From assembly GCA_937916135.1 (NCBI GenBank), contig CALFTQ010000042.1, forward strand, positions 1-5,916: a stretch of DNA of 5,916 bases. The letters run 5' to 3'. This DNA comes from an uncultured Verrucomicrobiales bacterium (GTDB lineage Bacteria; Verrucomicrobiota; Verrucomicrobiia; Verrucomicrobiales; Akkermansiaceae). A program made the translations under genes and the position numbers. The notes beneath the pieces are model-generated. The model was given only the letters and a program-made list of their open reading frames with translations, ran no database searches and was not told where the DNA came from. Shown here piece by piece: positions 1 through 5,904 of this stretch (within the stretch, counting starts at the first letter, position 1; each line of letters opens with the position of its first letter).

Positions 1-507
1 GAAAACCGCCGGCAGCAGCACCAGCAGGATGATGGTGAACATGTCCTCCACCACCAGCCAGCCCAGCGCCGTGTGCCCCGTGGGGGTCTGCAGCACCCGG
101 TTATCCCCCAGCACGCGGGTGAGCACCACCGTACTGGAAACGCACACGCAGAGGCCGAACATGAGGCTGTTCACCCAGGCTACATCGCCCATGCCCAGGA
201 AATGGAAGGCTACCATACCCAGCAGGGAAACGGTCAGCATGCACACCAGCGCCCCCGGCACCGCCACCTTCTGCACCGCCAGCAGGTCCTTGATGTGGAA
301 CTGCAGGCCCACGCCGAATAGCAGCAGCACCACGCCGATGTGCGAGAAATCCTCCACGATGTGCGCATCCACCGGCTCGCCCCACCAGGGCTGCGCCGCC
401 AGCATGCCGGCCACCAGATACCCCACCAGCGGGGATAATTTCAACTTCTGCGCCAGCATGCCCAGTACCAGCGCCAGCGTAAGCCCGATTACAAGCGTGA
501 AAATCAT
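1..507 (-). CDS. CPA2-family cation:proton antiporter (YbaL/Kef type), N-terminal 169 residues; cut by window edge
   Basis: The reading frame opens at ATG 507-505 and runs without a stop off the left edge, so only the first 169 residues are visible. The rest of the membrane domain and any TrkA-N domain lie outside. The family exchanges monovalent cations (K+ or Na+) for protons across the inner membrane. Visible landmarks are SPLVGYLVAGMLA (residues 25-37), LLLFGVGLQF (61-70), a CVCVSSTVVLTRVL helix (about 119-132) and GWLVVEDMF (about 147-155), whose Glu-Asp pair sits where CPA2 transporters carry their ion-binding acidic residues. It is about three quarters identical to the complete antiporter encoded at 1789-3486; differences cluster around residues 87-117. 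No Shine-Dalgarno sequence precedes the ATG (upstream bases CTCTCTGTAT). It has a plausible promoter of its own (538-566) and is separated from the ankyrin gene by 129 bases, so it may be regulated apart from the upstream operon. The family is confident; the transported ion is not determinable. Confidence 0.93.
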   Translation of the reverse strand, partial: MIFTLVIGLTLALVLGMLAQKLKLSPLVGYLVAGMLAAQPWWGEPVDAHIVEDFSHIGVVLLLFGVGLQFHIKDLLAVQKVAVPGALVCMLTVSLLGMVAFHFLGMGDVAWVNSLMFGLCVCVSSTVVLTRVLGDNRVLQTPTGHTALGWLVVEDMFTIILLVLLPAVF

Positions 508-525
508 ATACAGAGAGAGCGTTTC

Positions 526-542
526 AGTATGCTTACCATACT
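526..542. promoter_or_regulatory. Inverted repeat over -10/start region of the partial antiporter gene (candidate operator)
   Basis: AGTATG at 526-531 and CATACT at 537-542 form a perfect 6-base dyad around a 5-base centre. It overlaps the proposed -10 box (538-543) and the expected transcription start near 531. This placement is typical for a repressor site. It could equally form a small hairpin at the very 5' end of the mRNA. No known regulator motif is recognised, and a 6-base dyad can occur by chance. Confidence 0.35.
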
Positions 543-566
543 ACACCTGCTCCCCCGCTTTTGCAA
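538..566 (-). promoter_or_regulatory. Putative sigma70 promoter for the partial antiporter gene
   Basis: Reading the minus strand, TTGCAA (566-561) and TAGTAT (543-538) are separated by exactly 17 bases, each matching four of six consensus positions. Transcription would start near 531, giving a leader of about 25 bases before the ATG at 507. A/T tracts at 579-594 lie just upstream of the -35 box. It sits in the only sizeable non-coding gap on this side of the window, which supports it. The hexamers are imperfect, so the call is moderate. Confidence 0.5.
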
Positions 567-578
567 GATACCCCGCGC

Positions 579-594
579 AATTTTTTGAAAAAAA
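579..594. promoter_or_regulatory. T6/A7 tract upstream of antiporter promoter (possible UP element or bent DNA)
   Basis: AATTTTTTGAAAAAAA is a run of adjacent T and A tracts in an otherwise GC-rich region. Relative to the proposed promoter at 538-566 it covers roughly -49 to -64, where the RNA polymerase alpha subunit binds UP elements and where curvature often stimulates transcription. On the minus strand the seven-T run follows the ankyrin gene by about 40 bases, but no GC-rich hairpin lies in front of it, so an intrinsic terminator is not supported. The rest of the 508-636 gap shows no gene. Confidence 0.3.
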
Positions 595-636
595 GAGCGA
601 TAAACTGATGTTTGATTTTCCCGGGGCGTGAGACAG

Positions 637-1779
637 TTATTTCCCATGCTTACCGGTGGCATCGCGCAGGAGGGAGGCGCATTCCTCGTGGCCGAGCTGC
701 AGCGCGTAATCCAGGAGGGAGCGGCCCTGGCTGTCCGTTTCATTGGCATCAGCACCATACTCCAGCAACAGGCGGACGCATTCGCAATCGCCCCGTTTCA
801 GAGCCAGACGCAGCGGGGTCCAGCCCTGCCAGTTGGCGGTATTGATTTCTGAGCGGGTCAGCGGCAGCAGGAGTTTCAGGATATCGGCATATCCATACTG
901 TGCAGCGCTCCGCAATTCATATCCGCCGGGCACCTCCCCATGCTCCAGCAGCAGCTTCACCACTGAAGTCCGCCCATGCTCGACCGCCAGCGCCAGAACC
1001 TTAACGTGTCCGGTGCCGTGTTCCAGCAGAGTCTTCACGATGGTCGTATCTCCACCTTGCACGGCCATCGGCAGCAATTTCTTCCGGTCCAACGGCGCCC
1101 CGGCCTTGTGGAGCATAGCCACAACATCTGCGTGGACTTCCCGCACAGCTTCCTCAATACCGCTCTCCGGGTCAGCCCCATGCTCCAGTAAAAGCTTTAC
1201 CATATCCGTGTTCCCTCGCAGTGCGGCTTTCGAAAGTCCGTGTGTCGGGTCTGCCCCTCGCTCCAGCAGGAGTTTTACCATGTCCATCTGCATGTATGAA
1301 GCAGCTTCCATGATGGCGATGTCCGGATTGGCGCCGTGTTCCAGCAGCAGGCGCATCATATCCAGCTTATCATGAAATGCTGCCCGCCACAGAGGTTCGG
1401 TCGGGTCAGCCCCCAGCTCCAGCATCTGTTCTGCAATATCCGCATGCGCTCCCATGAGCGCACCGGCAAGTCCGTCATTCGGGCAAGCACCTTTCTCCAG
1501 CAACAGGTTCACGATATCCCGATGCCCACCACGGGCAGCTCCGGAAATTCCAGTACTCAACGGTGCGCCCTTTTCCAGCAGAAGCAGCACAGTTTCTCTT
1601 TGCCCCGCCTCTGCGGCCTCATAAAGCGCAGATTCCAGTTCGGGGGAAGTATAAACACAGCAGCTGTGTACCCGCAACGAGGCCGGAATCCCGCCCGCAG
1701 CGGACTGTTCGTCATTACCCCACGCACCATTGCAGAGGGACAGGGAAAGTAACGCGCAGGTTGCAGCCAGGCCTTTCAT
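637..1779 (-). CDS. Secreted ankyrin-repeat protein, 380 aa
   Basis: Ankyrin repeats are helical scaffolds for protein-protein binding; the partner here is unknown. Residues 1-21 look like a Sec signal peptide: a lysine, then a Leu/Ala-rich core ending GAWG before NDEQ, with cleavage plausible after residue 21. LSLC at 13-16 is a poor lipobox (Leu before Cys), so a lipoprotein is not favoured. About 12 repeats fill residues 48-374. The recurring LLLEHGADP-type turn falls at glycines 71, 97, 123, 149, 175, 201 and 227, exactly 26 residues apart, then 255 and 281. The last two repeats (about 319-374) look canonical, with GWTPLRLAL and GADANETDSQGRSLLDYAL. The start ATG is 9 bases after the antiporter stop with GAGG at a good distance, so it is probably the last gene of the rlmI-antiporter operon. 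Export would place it in the periplasm, next to the membrane transporter. A role in modulating that antiporter is speculation. Confidence 0.9.
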   Translation of the reverse strand: MKGLAATCALLSLSLCNGAWGNDEQSAAGGIPASLRVHSCCVYTSPELESALYEAAEAGQRETVLLLLEKGAPLSTGISGAARGGHRDIVNLLLEKGACPNDGLAGALMGAHADIAEQMLELGADPTEPLWRAAFHDKLDMMRLLLEHGANPDIAIMEAASYMQMDMVKLLLERGADPTHGLSKAALRGNTDMVKLLLEHGADPESGIEEAVREVHADVVAMLHKAGAPLDRKKLLPMAVQGGDTTIVKTLLEHGTGHVKVLALAVEHGRTSVVKLLLEHGEVPGGYELRSAAQYGYADILKLLLPLTRSEINTANWQGWTPLRLALKRGDCECVRLLLEYGADANETDSQGRSLLDYALQLGHEECASLLRDATGKHGK

Positions 1780-1786
1780 GGGAATG

Positions 1787-1790
1787 CCTC
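1787..1790 (-). promoter_or_regulatory. Ribosome binding site of the ankyrin gene, overlapping the antiporter stop codon
   Basis: On the minus strand GAGG (1790-1787) lies 7 bases before the ATG at 1779, and its first two bases are the last two of the antiporter TGA stop (1791-1789). This is the only clear Shine-Dalgarno sequence found before a start codon in the window. It supports the chosen ATG and suggests that translation of the two genes is coupled. Confidence 0.65.
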
Positions 1791-3486
1791 ACGCTATTTC
1801 CAATTCTTCAGGCGGGAGCCCGGCCAGACTGCGGCGGGTGGCGATGCGCTCGCGGTTCACCTGCTCATCCGTGGCGCCCAGCTTGCGCAACAGGGCGGAG
1901 GACATGGAAAGCGCCACTTCCTCCTCGCCGGAGAAGACGGAGTTGCCACCGATGCGCAGCTCCTGGGCCTGGCTCATGTAGGTGGTGTAGGCCATGACAT
2001 TGATACCCTTGTTCAGGCTGCGGGCAGCAGCGGCAATTTCCTTGGAGGGAGCCGCTGCGGCGGTAACCATGATAGCCTGGGCCTGCTCCACCCCGGCCAG
2101 TTTCAGGATGTGACGCAGGCGGGCATCGCCATGCAGGGCGGGGATTCCCTCCTTGTGAAGGCGGCTCACGGTGTCGATATTCATTTCCAGCACCACCACC
2201 TCTACATCATACTTGCGCAGCAGGGCGGTCATAATCTGGCCGCTGGGACCATAGCCCACCACGATGACGCGGTGCTTGTCCTCCGACGGCTCCGGCACAT
2301 GCGCAGCGGCATTTGCGGGCACCGGGGCGTTCTTCTCCAGCAGGTGAATCAGCTTCGGCACATAGCGGAACAGCGCGGCATTCAGCGTGATGGAGATGAT
2401 GGCCGCCCCCGTAATCACATTCGCCGCATAGAGCGGCAGCACCCCATAGGTGCTGGCGGCCAGCGTGGCCAGGATGAAGGAGAATTCACCAATCTGCGCC
2501 AGGGCACCACCCACCACCACACCCAGCCGGGCCGGGCGGCGCAGGAGACGGATGACGATATAGCCCGTGACCGGCTTGATGAGCAGCACATAGGCCGTGG
2601 TGCCCAGCGCCAGCGGCCAGTAATCCACCAGGCCGCCCATCTGGAAGCCCATGCCTACCGATACGAAGAAGAGCACGGCAAAAGCATCGCGCATGGGCAG
2701 AGCATCGCTCGCGGCGCGGCTGGCAAACTTGCTCTGCCCCACCACCATGCCGGAAAGGAAGGCGCCGAACTCCATGGAAGCATTGAACACATAGGACGAC
2801 AGCACCGCAATGCCCAGTGCAATGACCAGCACACCCAGGGTGAAGAGCTCATCCGAGCCGTTGCGGGCCACATAGGTGAGCACCCTGGTGATGATGCGCT
2901 TGCCCAGGAAAGCCACAATGAGCACCAGCAGGGTGAGTTTCACCGCCATGCCGCCCAGCGCGGGCAGCAGCGCATCGTTCCCGAACATCACGGGCATGAG
3001 CACCAGCAGGATGATGGTAAACAGGTCCTCCACCACCAGCCAGCCCAGGGCAGTATGCCCCGCGGGGGTCTGGAGCATCTTGTTGTCCTCCAGCACGCGG
3101 GTGAGCACCACCGTACTGGACACACACACGCACATGCCGAAAATGGCCGCTGCCACCCAGCCGCCGGACCCACCGCAGAGGTAGTACACCAGGCCGCCGA
3201 TACCGGTCCAGAGCAGGCTGCAGGTCACCGCGCCCGGCACCGCAACCTTGCGCACCGCCAGCAGGTCCTTGAAATGGAAATGCAGACCCACGCCGAACAG
3301 CAGCAGCACCACGCCGATGTGCGAGAACTCCTCCACCACATGGTGGTCCACCGGGTGCCCCCACCAGTCCTGCGCGGCCAGCATGCCGGCCACCAGATAC
3401 CCCACCAGCGGGGAGAGGTGCAGTTTCTGCGCCACCATCCCCAGCACAAAAGCCAGGGCCAGGCCAATGACGAGTGTAAAAATCAT
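1789..3486 (-). CDS. ybaL: YbaL/Kef-type CPA2 cation:proton antiporter with TrkA-N (RCK) domain, 565 aa
   Basis: Complete inner-membrane antiporter exchanging a monovalent cation, probably K+ or Na+, for H+. Residues 1 to about 380 form the Na_H_Exchanger domain, with roughly a dozen hydrophobic segments. Signature stretches shared with E. coli YbaL as I recall it include SPLVGYLVAG (25-34), LLLFGVGLHF (61-70), GWLVVEDLF (148-156; Glu153-Asp154 are the likely ion-site acids), LPMRDAFAVLFFVSVGMG (263-280) and ALAQIGEFSFILA (328-340). After a linker, residues about 405-500 form a TrkA-N/RCK nucleotide-binding fold. It has a GYGPSG Rossmann loop (411-416), an acidic residue at the end of the second strand (Glu434, suggesting NAD(H) preference) and HGDA (452-455). 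Length is typical. The ATG overlaps the preceding methyltransferase's TGA in ATGA, so translation is probably coupled; no separate Shine-Dalgarno site is evident. A close paralogue starts at 507. Family is certain; the symbol denotes subfamily resemblance only, and the ion and ligand are unknown. Confidence 0.96.
   Translation of the reverse strand: MIFTLVIGLALAFVLGMVAQKLHLSPLVGYLVAGMLAAQDWWGHPVDHHVVEEFSHIGVVLLLFGVGLHFHFKDLLAVRKVAVPGAVTCSLLWTGIGGLVYYLCGGSGGWVAAAIFGMCVCVSSTVVLTRVLEDNKMLQTPAGHTALGWLVVEDLFTIILLVLMPVMFGNDALLPALGGMAVKLTLLVLIVAFLGKRIITRVLTYVARNGSDELFTLGVLVIALGIAVLSSYVFNASMEFGAFLSGMVVGQSKFASRAASDALPMRDAFAVLFFVSVGMGFQMGGLVDYWPLALGTTAYVLLIKPVTGYIVIRLLRRPARLGVVVGGALAQIGEFSFILATLAASTYGVLPLYAANVITGAAIISITLNAALFRYVPKLIHLLEKNAPVPANAAAHVPEPSEDKHRVIVVGYGPSGQIMTALLRKYDVEVVVLEMNIDTVSRLHKEGIPALHGDARLRHILKLAGVEQAQAIMVTAAAAPSKEIAAAARSLNKGINVMAYTTYMSQAQELRIGGNSVFSGEEEVALSMSSALLRKLGATDEQVNRERIATRRSLAGLPPEELEIA
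2980..3486 (-). repeat. Diverged direct repeat: antiporter 5' end duplicated at 1-507
   Basis: The first ~505 bases of the complete antiporter gene align, in the same orientation, with 1-507 of the window, with one 3-base indel. Uninterrupted identical stretches include 398-435 with 3377-3414 (38 bases), 108-138 with 3090-3120 (31 bases), 320-348 with 3299-3327 (29 bases) and 43-66 with 3025-3048 (24 bases). Similarity stops at the start codons; the upstream sequences differ. The two copies are about 2.98 kb apart, and the ankyrin gene lies between them. Confidence 0.9.
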
Positions 3487-4793
3487 ACCAGTACGCGTGC
3501 CCAGAGCACTTTGAGATATCGACCTTCAGGATACGTGGAAAGGAAGGGATGGTCCCAGCCGGGGCCGGTCATATCCAGAATCTGCAGGCGGCGGCCCAGG
3601 CGCTGCGCAGCCTTGATGACCGCCTTCTCGAACTCCGCCGGGCTCACCAGTCCGCTGCACGAGCAGGTCACGAACAAACCGCCGCGGCGCACGCACTGCA
3701 AGCCGAGCATGTTCAGGTCGTTGTATTTCTTGAGGCCCTCCTCCTTCTCCTCATCGCGCCCCAGCACAAACTTGGGCGGGTCCAGCAGCACCACATCGAA
3801 CAGCTTGCCGTTGCGCACCATCTGGCGGGCGTACACGAAAGCATCCGCATGCACAAAATCGATGCGCAGCGGGCCGTTCTGGGCGTTGATATTAGCGTTG
3901 CGCTTCGCCATCAGGATGGCTTTTTCATCCAGGTCCACTGCGGTCACCTCGGCAGCGCCGCCGTGCAGCTTCGAGTAGATGGAGAAGCCGCCGGAGTAGC
4001 AGCACAAATCCAGCATGGTCTTGCCCTGCACCAGGCGGGAGAGCTTCAGGCGGTTATCGCGCTGGTCGCAGAAGAAACCGGTCTTGTGCCCCTGGGCAAA
4101 GTCCACTTCAAAGTTCACGCCGTTTTCCACGATGCGGACCTTGTGTACCGGCTCGCTCTTCGGTGCCTGGCTCACATCGATACCTTCCATGCGGGCAATC
4201 CCCTCATCCACCGTGATGACATGGCGGCTGGTGCCGCAGAGCTCATGAAGCAGCGGCAGCCACTGCGGCAGACGCAGCCACACGCCCAGGGTGGTCACCT
4301 CCAGGCTCAGCACATCGTTGTAGCGATCCACAATCAGGCCGCCCAGGCCATCCGAATCGCCATGAATCACGCGGTAGGCATTGGTTGTTTCCTCCAGTCT
4401 GCAATCCTGGCGGCGCCAGCTCACCGCGCGGCGGATAGCGGCTTCCAGTTCCTTCTCCTTCAGCACATCCGGCCCATGCTGCAGCATGCGCAGCGGGGTG
4501 CGGCTCTGCGGGTTCCAGAAACCACCGCCGAACAAGTCACCATTCTTATCATACACATTGATAAGCCCACCCTGCACGGCATCCGGGCTCACGGCCCCCA
4601 GCATACGCGGAAACACCGCCGGATTATAGGTGAAATACTTGAGCTGCACCCACGGGCGCACCCAGTTCTCGCTCCCCTCCGGCGCATCGGCCGTCTTGAA
4701 CGCCCGCACCCGCGGTGCAGGTGTACCCTGCGGACGCTTCTTATCCTTGTATTTAGGCTTGAATCCCTGATTTTTCTGCTGGTAATCGCTCAC
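3483..4793 (-). CDS. rlmI: RlmI-like 23S rRNA (cytosine-5) methyltransferase, 436 aa from GTG start
   Basis: A class I SAM-dependent RNA methyltransferase of the COG1092 family. E. coli RlmI makes m5C1962 in 23S rRNA, so ribosome modification in the cytoplasm is the expected role. Counting from GTG 4793: a Lys/Gln-rich basic tail (1-33) longer than E. coli's, a PUA-like RNA-binding region (about 45-105), the HGDSDGLGGLIVDRY motif (144-158), QGHKTGFFCDQRDNR (234-248), SAM motif I DLCCYSGGFS (262-271), VDLDEKA (286-292), catalytic-region DPPKF (338-342), CSCSG with Cys377/Cys379 (377-381), DHP (414-416) and C-terminal YPEGRYLK (421-428). The frame extends to a TTG at 4832, but that lies upstream of a near-perfect promoter (-10 at 4806-4801). 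The GTG, 7 bases past the -10, is therefore chosen, and it implies a leaderless mRNA. It is the first gene of the operon and overlaps the antiporter gene by four bases. Family confident; exact target base inferred. Confidence 0.93.
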   Translation of the reverse strand: MSDYQQKNQGFKPKYKDKKRPQGTPAPRVRAFKTADAPEGSENWVRPWVQLKYFTYNPAVFPRMLGAVSPDAVQGGLINVYDKNGDLFGGGFWNPQSRTPLRMLQHGPDVLKEKELEAAIRRAVSWRRQDCRLEETTNAYRVIHGDSDGLGGLIVDRYNDVLSLEVTTLGVWLRLPQWLPLLHELCGTSRHVITVDEGIARMEGIDVSQAPKSEPVHKVRIVENGVNFEVDFAQGHKTGFFCDQRDNRLKLSRLVQGKTMLDLCCYSGGFSIYSKLHGGAAEVTAVDLDEKAILMAKRNANINAQNGPLRIDFVHADAFVYARQMVRNGKLFDVVLLDPPKFVLGRDEEKEEGLKKYNDLNMLGLQCVRRGGLFVTCSCSGLVSPAEFEKAVIKAAQRLGRRLQILDMTGPGWDHPFLSTYPEGRYLKVLWARVLV

Positions 4794-4800
4794 GCGCGGG

Positions 4801-4829
4801 ATTATACGCGTAGGGCACGGAAAAGTCAA
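4801..4829 (-). promoter_or_regulatory. Strong sigma70-type promoter for the rlmI-antiporter-ankyrin operon
   Basis: On the minus strand TTGACT (4829-4824, five of six consensus) is followed after exactly 17 bases by a perfect TATAAT (4806-4801). Seven bases later comes the GTG start at 4793. With transcription starting 6-8 bases after the -10 box, the first transcribed purine would be the G of the GTG itself, predicting a leaderless mRNA. The match to consensus and the position between divergent genes make this the best-supported promoter in the window. Confidence 0.8.
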
Positions 4830-4837
4830 CAACAGGC

Positions 4838-4866
4838 TTGATTCCCGCGGTAAATGTTACTACAAT
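4838..4866 (+). promoter_or_regulatory. Sigma70-type promoter for the sugar isomerase/epimerase gene
   Basis: TTGATT (4838-4843) and TACAAT (4861-4866) are separated by exactly 17 bases. Seven bases (ACGCCCC) then lead to the GTG start at 4874. The geometry is identical to the promoter on the opposite strand. The two -35 boxes are only 8 bases apart (4830-4837), so two polymerases could hardly bind together. A leaderless mRNA is again predicted. Confidence 0.72.
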
Positions 4867-4873
4867 ACGCCCC

Positions 4874-5812
4874 GTGAACGTCTTCTCCACCTGCTGGAAC
4901 AGCCGCCGCCACAAGGATGGCGGCGCCATGTGCGATGAAATCCGCGAGCTGGGCTTCGAATACATCGAAGCCTCCCACGGGCTCAGCCTGGATATGATGC
5001 CCGGCCTGCTCAAAGCAGTCGACGGTGGCCGCATCAAGGTGGCCGGGGTGCACAACTTCTGCCCTGCCCCCATCGAAGTGATGGGCGACGTGCCGGATGC
5101 CTACCCCTTCACCTCCCACCGGCCCGAGACCCGGGAGCGCGCCATGCGGCTCACGCAGGAAACCCTCATGGTGGCCGCCCGCCTGGGTGCGCGCTATGTG
5201 GTGCTGCACATGGGCAACGTGGAGCTCATGAAGGGCATTCACCCCACCCGCGAACTGGAACGCAAGCTGCGCAACGAGCGCGTGGGCAGCAAGGAATACG
5301 CCCTGCGCAAGGGCGAGCTGGTGCGCCGCCGCGCCAGACAGGCCCCACTTTACTACGAGCGCGCCCGCCAGGCCCTGCACACCCTGGCTGAAAAGGCAAA
5401 AGAGCTCAACCTGGTGCTGGGGGTGGAAGGCCGCAGCCATTTCGAGCAGGTGCCCGGCGAGTGGGAAATGCCCCGCCTCATGGCCGAGTTTGCGGATAAT
5501 CCGCACGTGCGCTACTGGCATGACTTCGGCCACATCCAGCGCAAGCACAACCTCCTGCTCCTCGACCACGACCAGTACCTCCGCCAGCTCAAACCCTATA
5601 TTTACGGAGCGCACGTGAACGATGTGCAGTGGCCCAGCCGCGACCACCGCGCCCCCTTCCAGGGCGGCTGCGTGGATTTTGACCACCTGCTCCCCGCCTA
5701 CTTCACCCGGAGCATGCCACTCACCTGGGAGCTTTCCTCCTCCGTGACTGCCGAGGCCATCCGCGAAGCCAGAATCCGCTGGGATGCGCTCATGGCCACC
5801 CTGCCGGAGTAA
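4874..5812 (+). CDS. Sugar phosphate isomerase/epimerase family protein (xylose isomerase-like TIM barrel), 312 aa
   Basis: A TIM-barrel enzyme of the AP endonuclease family 2 / xylose isomerase-like superfamily; members isomerise or epimerise small sugars or inositol derivatives using a divalent metal. Counting from GTG 4874, the first barrel strand is NVFSTCWN (2-9), followed by GFEYIEASHGL (27-37), KVAGVHNF (55-62) and ARYVVLHMGN (106-115). A metal-site set fits the superfamily pattern: Glu185 in LGVEGRSHFE, Asp217 and His220 in YWHDFGH, His247 in YGAHVND and Glu286 in TWELSS. A basic helical insertion occupies about 122-175. The open frame reaches a TTG at 4838, but that TTG is the promoter's -35 box. 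The in-frame ATG at 4928 has an AAGGA 10 bases upstream but would remove strand 1, so GTG 4874 is preferred. Transcribed divergently from the rlmI operon. Catalytic residues appear intact; the substrate cannot be deduced. Confidence 0.9.
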   Translation: MNVFSTCWNSRRHKDGGAMCDEIRELGFEYIEASHGLSLDMMPGLLKAVDGGRIKVAGVHNFCPAPIEVMGDVPDAYPFTSHRPETRERAMRLTQETLMVAARLGARYVVLHMGNVELMKGIHPTRELERKLRNERVGSKEYALRKGELVRRRARQAPLYYERARQALHTLAEKAKELNLVLGVEGRSHFEQVPGEWEMPRLMAEFADNPHVRYWHDFGHIQRKHNLLLLDHDQYLRQLKPYIYGAHVNDVQWPSRDHRAPFQGGCVDFDHLLPAYFTRSMPLTWELSSSVTAEAIREARIRWDALMATLPE

Positions 5813-5859
5813 AAAGGAAATGCGGTTGCCTGATAAATTAATGTTTGTCGTTCCTCCAA

Positions 5860-5877
5860 AATTACGAATTACGAATT
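5860..5877. repeat. Short tandem repeat, period 7 (AATTACG x 2.6)
   Basis: AATTACG at 5860-5866 and 5867-5873 is followed by a partial AATT at 5874-5877. It is AT-rich, non-coding and lies 47 bases after the isomerase stop. Together with the adjacent hairpin it resembles a dispersed intergenic repeat unit that continues past the right edge. The rest of 5813-5916 shows no gene and no clear intrinsic terminator. Confidence 0.6.
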
Positions 5878-5886
5878 GTCAGCTCC

Positions 5887-5904
5887 GCGAGCCTTGCGGC
5901 TCGC
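5887..5904. repeat. Perfect GC-rich inverted repeat (7-bp stem, 4-base loop)
   Basis: GCGAGCC (5887-5893) and GGCTCGC (5898-5904) are perfectly complementary around TTGC. On the minus strand the loop reads GCAA, a stable GNRA-type tetraloop, so an RNA hairpin would be favoured in minus-strand transcripts. No T run follows on the plus strand (CATTGTACA comes next) and none on the minus strand, so it is not a standard Rho-independent terminator. Best described as a REP-like or palindromic intergenic element. Confidence 0.6.

Noticed and set aside
588..594. T7 run (minus strand) as intrinsic terminator of the ankyrin operon
   Set aside because: No GC-rich stem precedes the run; the nearest dyad (AAAC-ATCA-GTTT) is only four weak pairs. 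Promoter-upstream A/T tract is the better reading.
1732..1743. Lipobox (LSLC) in the ankyrin protein's signal peptide
   Set aside because: The residue before Cys16 is Leu, not Gly/Ala/Ser, so lipoprotein processing is unlikely. A signal peptidase I site after GAWG fits better.
2110..3978. 622-codon open frame on the plus strand
   Set aside because: It lies antisense across the antiporter and into rlmI. Its His/Gln/Arg-rich translation has no recognisable domain and mirrors the codon bias of the true genes, whereas the minus-strand products match known families from end to end.
4794..4832. Upstream TTG start for rlmI at 4832
   Set aside because: It precedes the TTGACT/TATAAT promoter, so it would not be in the transcript from that promoter. 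The extra 13 residues are simply translated promoter.
3549..4841. 430-codon open frame on the plus strand
   Set aside because: Antisense to nearly all of rlmI, low-complexity Ala/His/Gln composition, and no motif, promoter or ribosome binding site.
4838..4873. Upstream TTG start for the isomerase at 4838
   Set aside because: The TTG is the first half of the -35 box. Translation should begin at GTG 4874, immediately before the first barrel strand.
4826..5686. 286-codon open frame on the minus strand
   Set aside because: Antisense shadow of the isomerase gene, whose metal-site residues and barrel strands are clear on the plus strand. It would also run through the divergent promoters.
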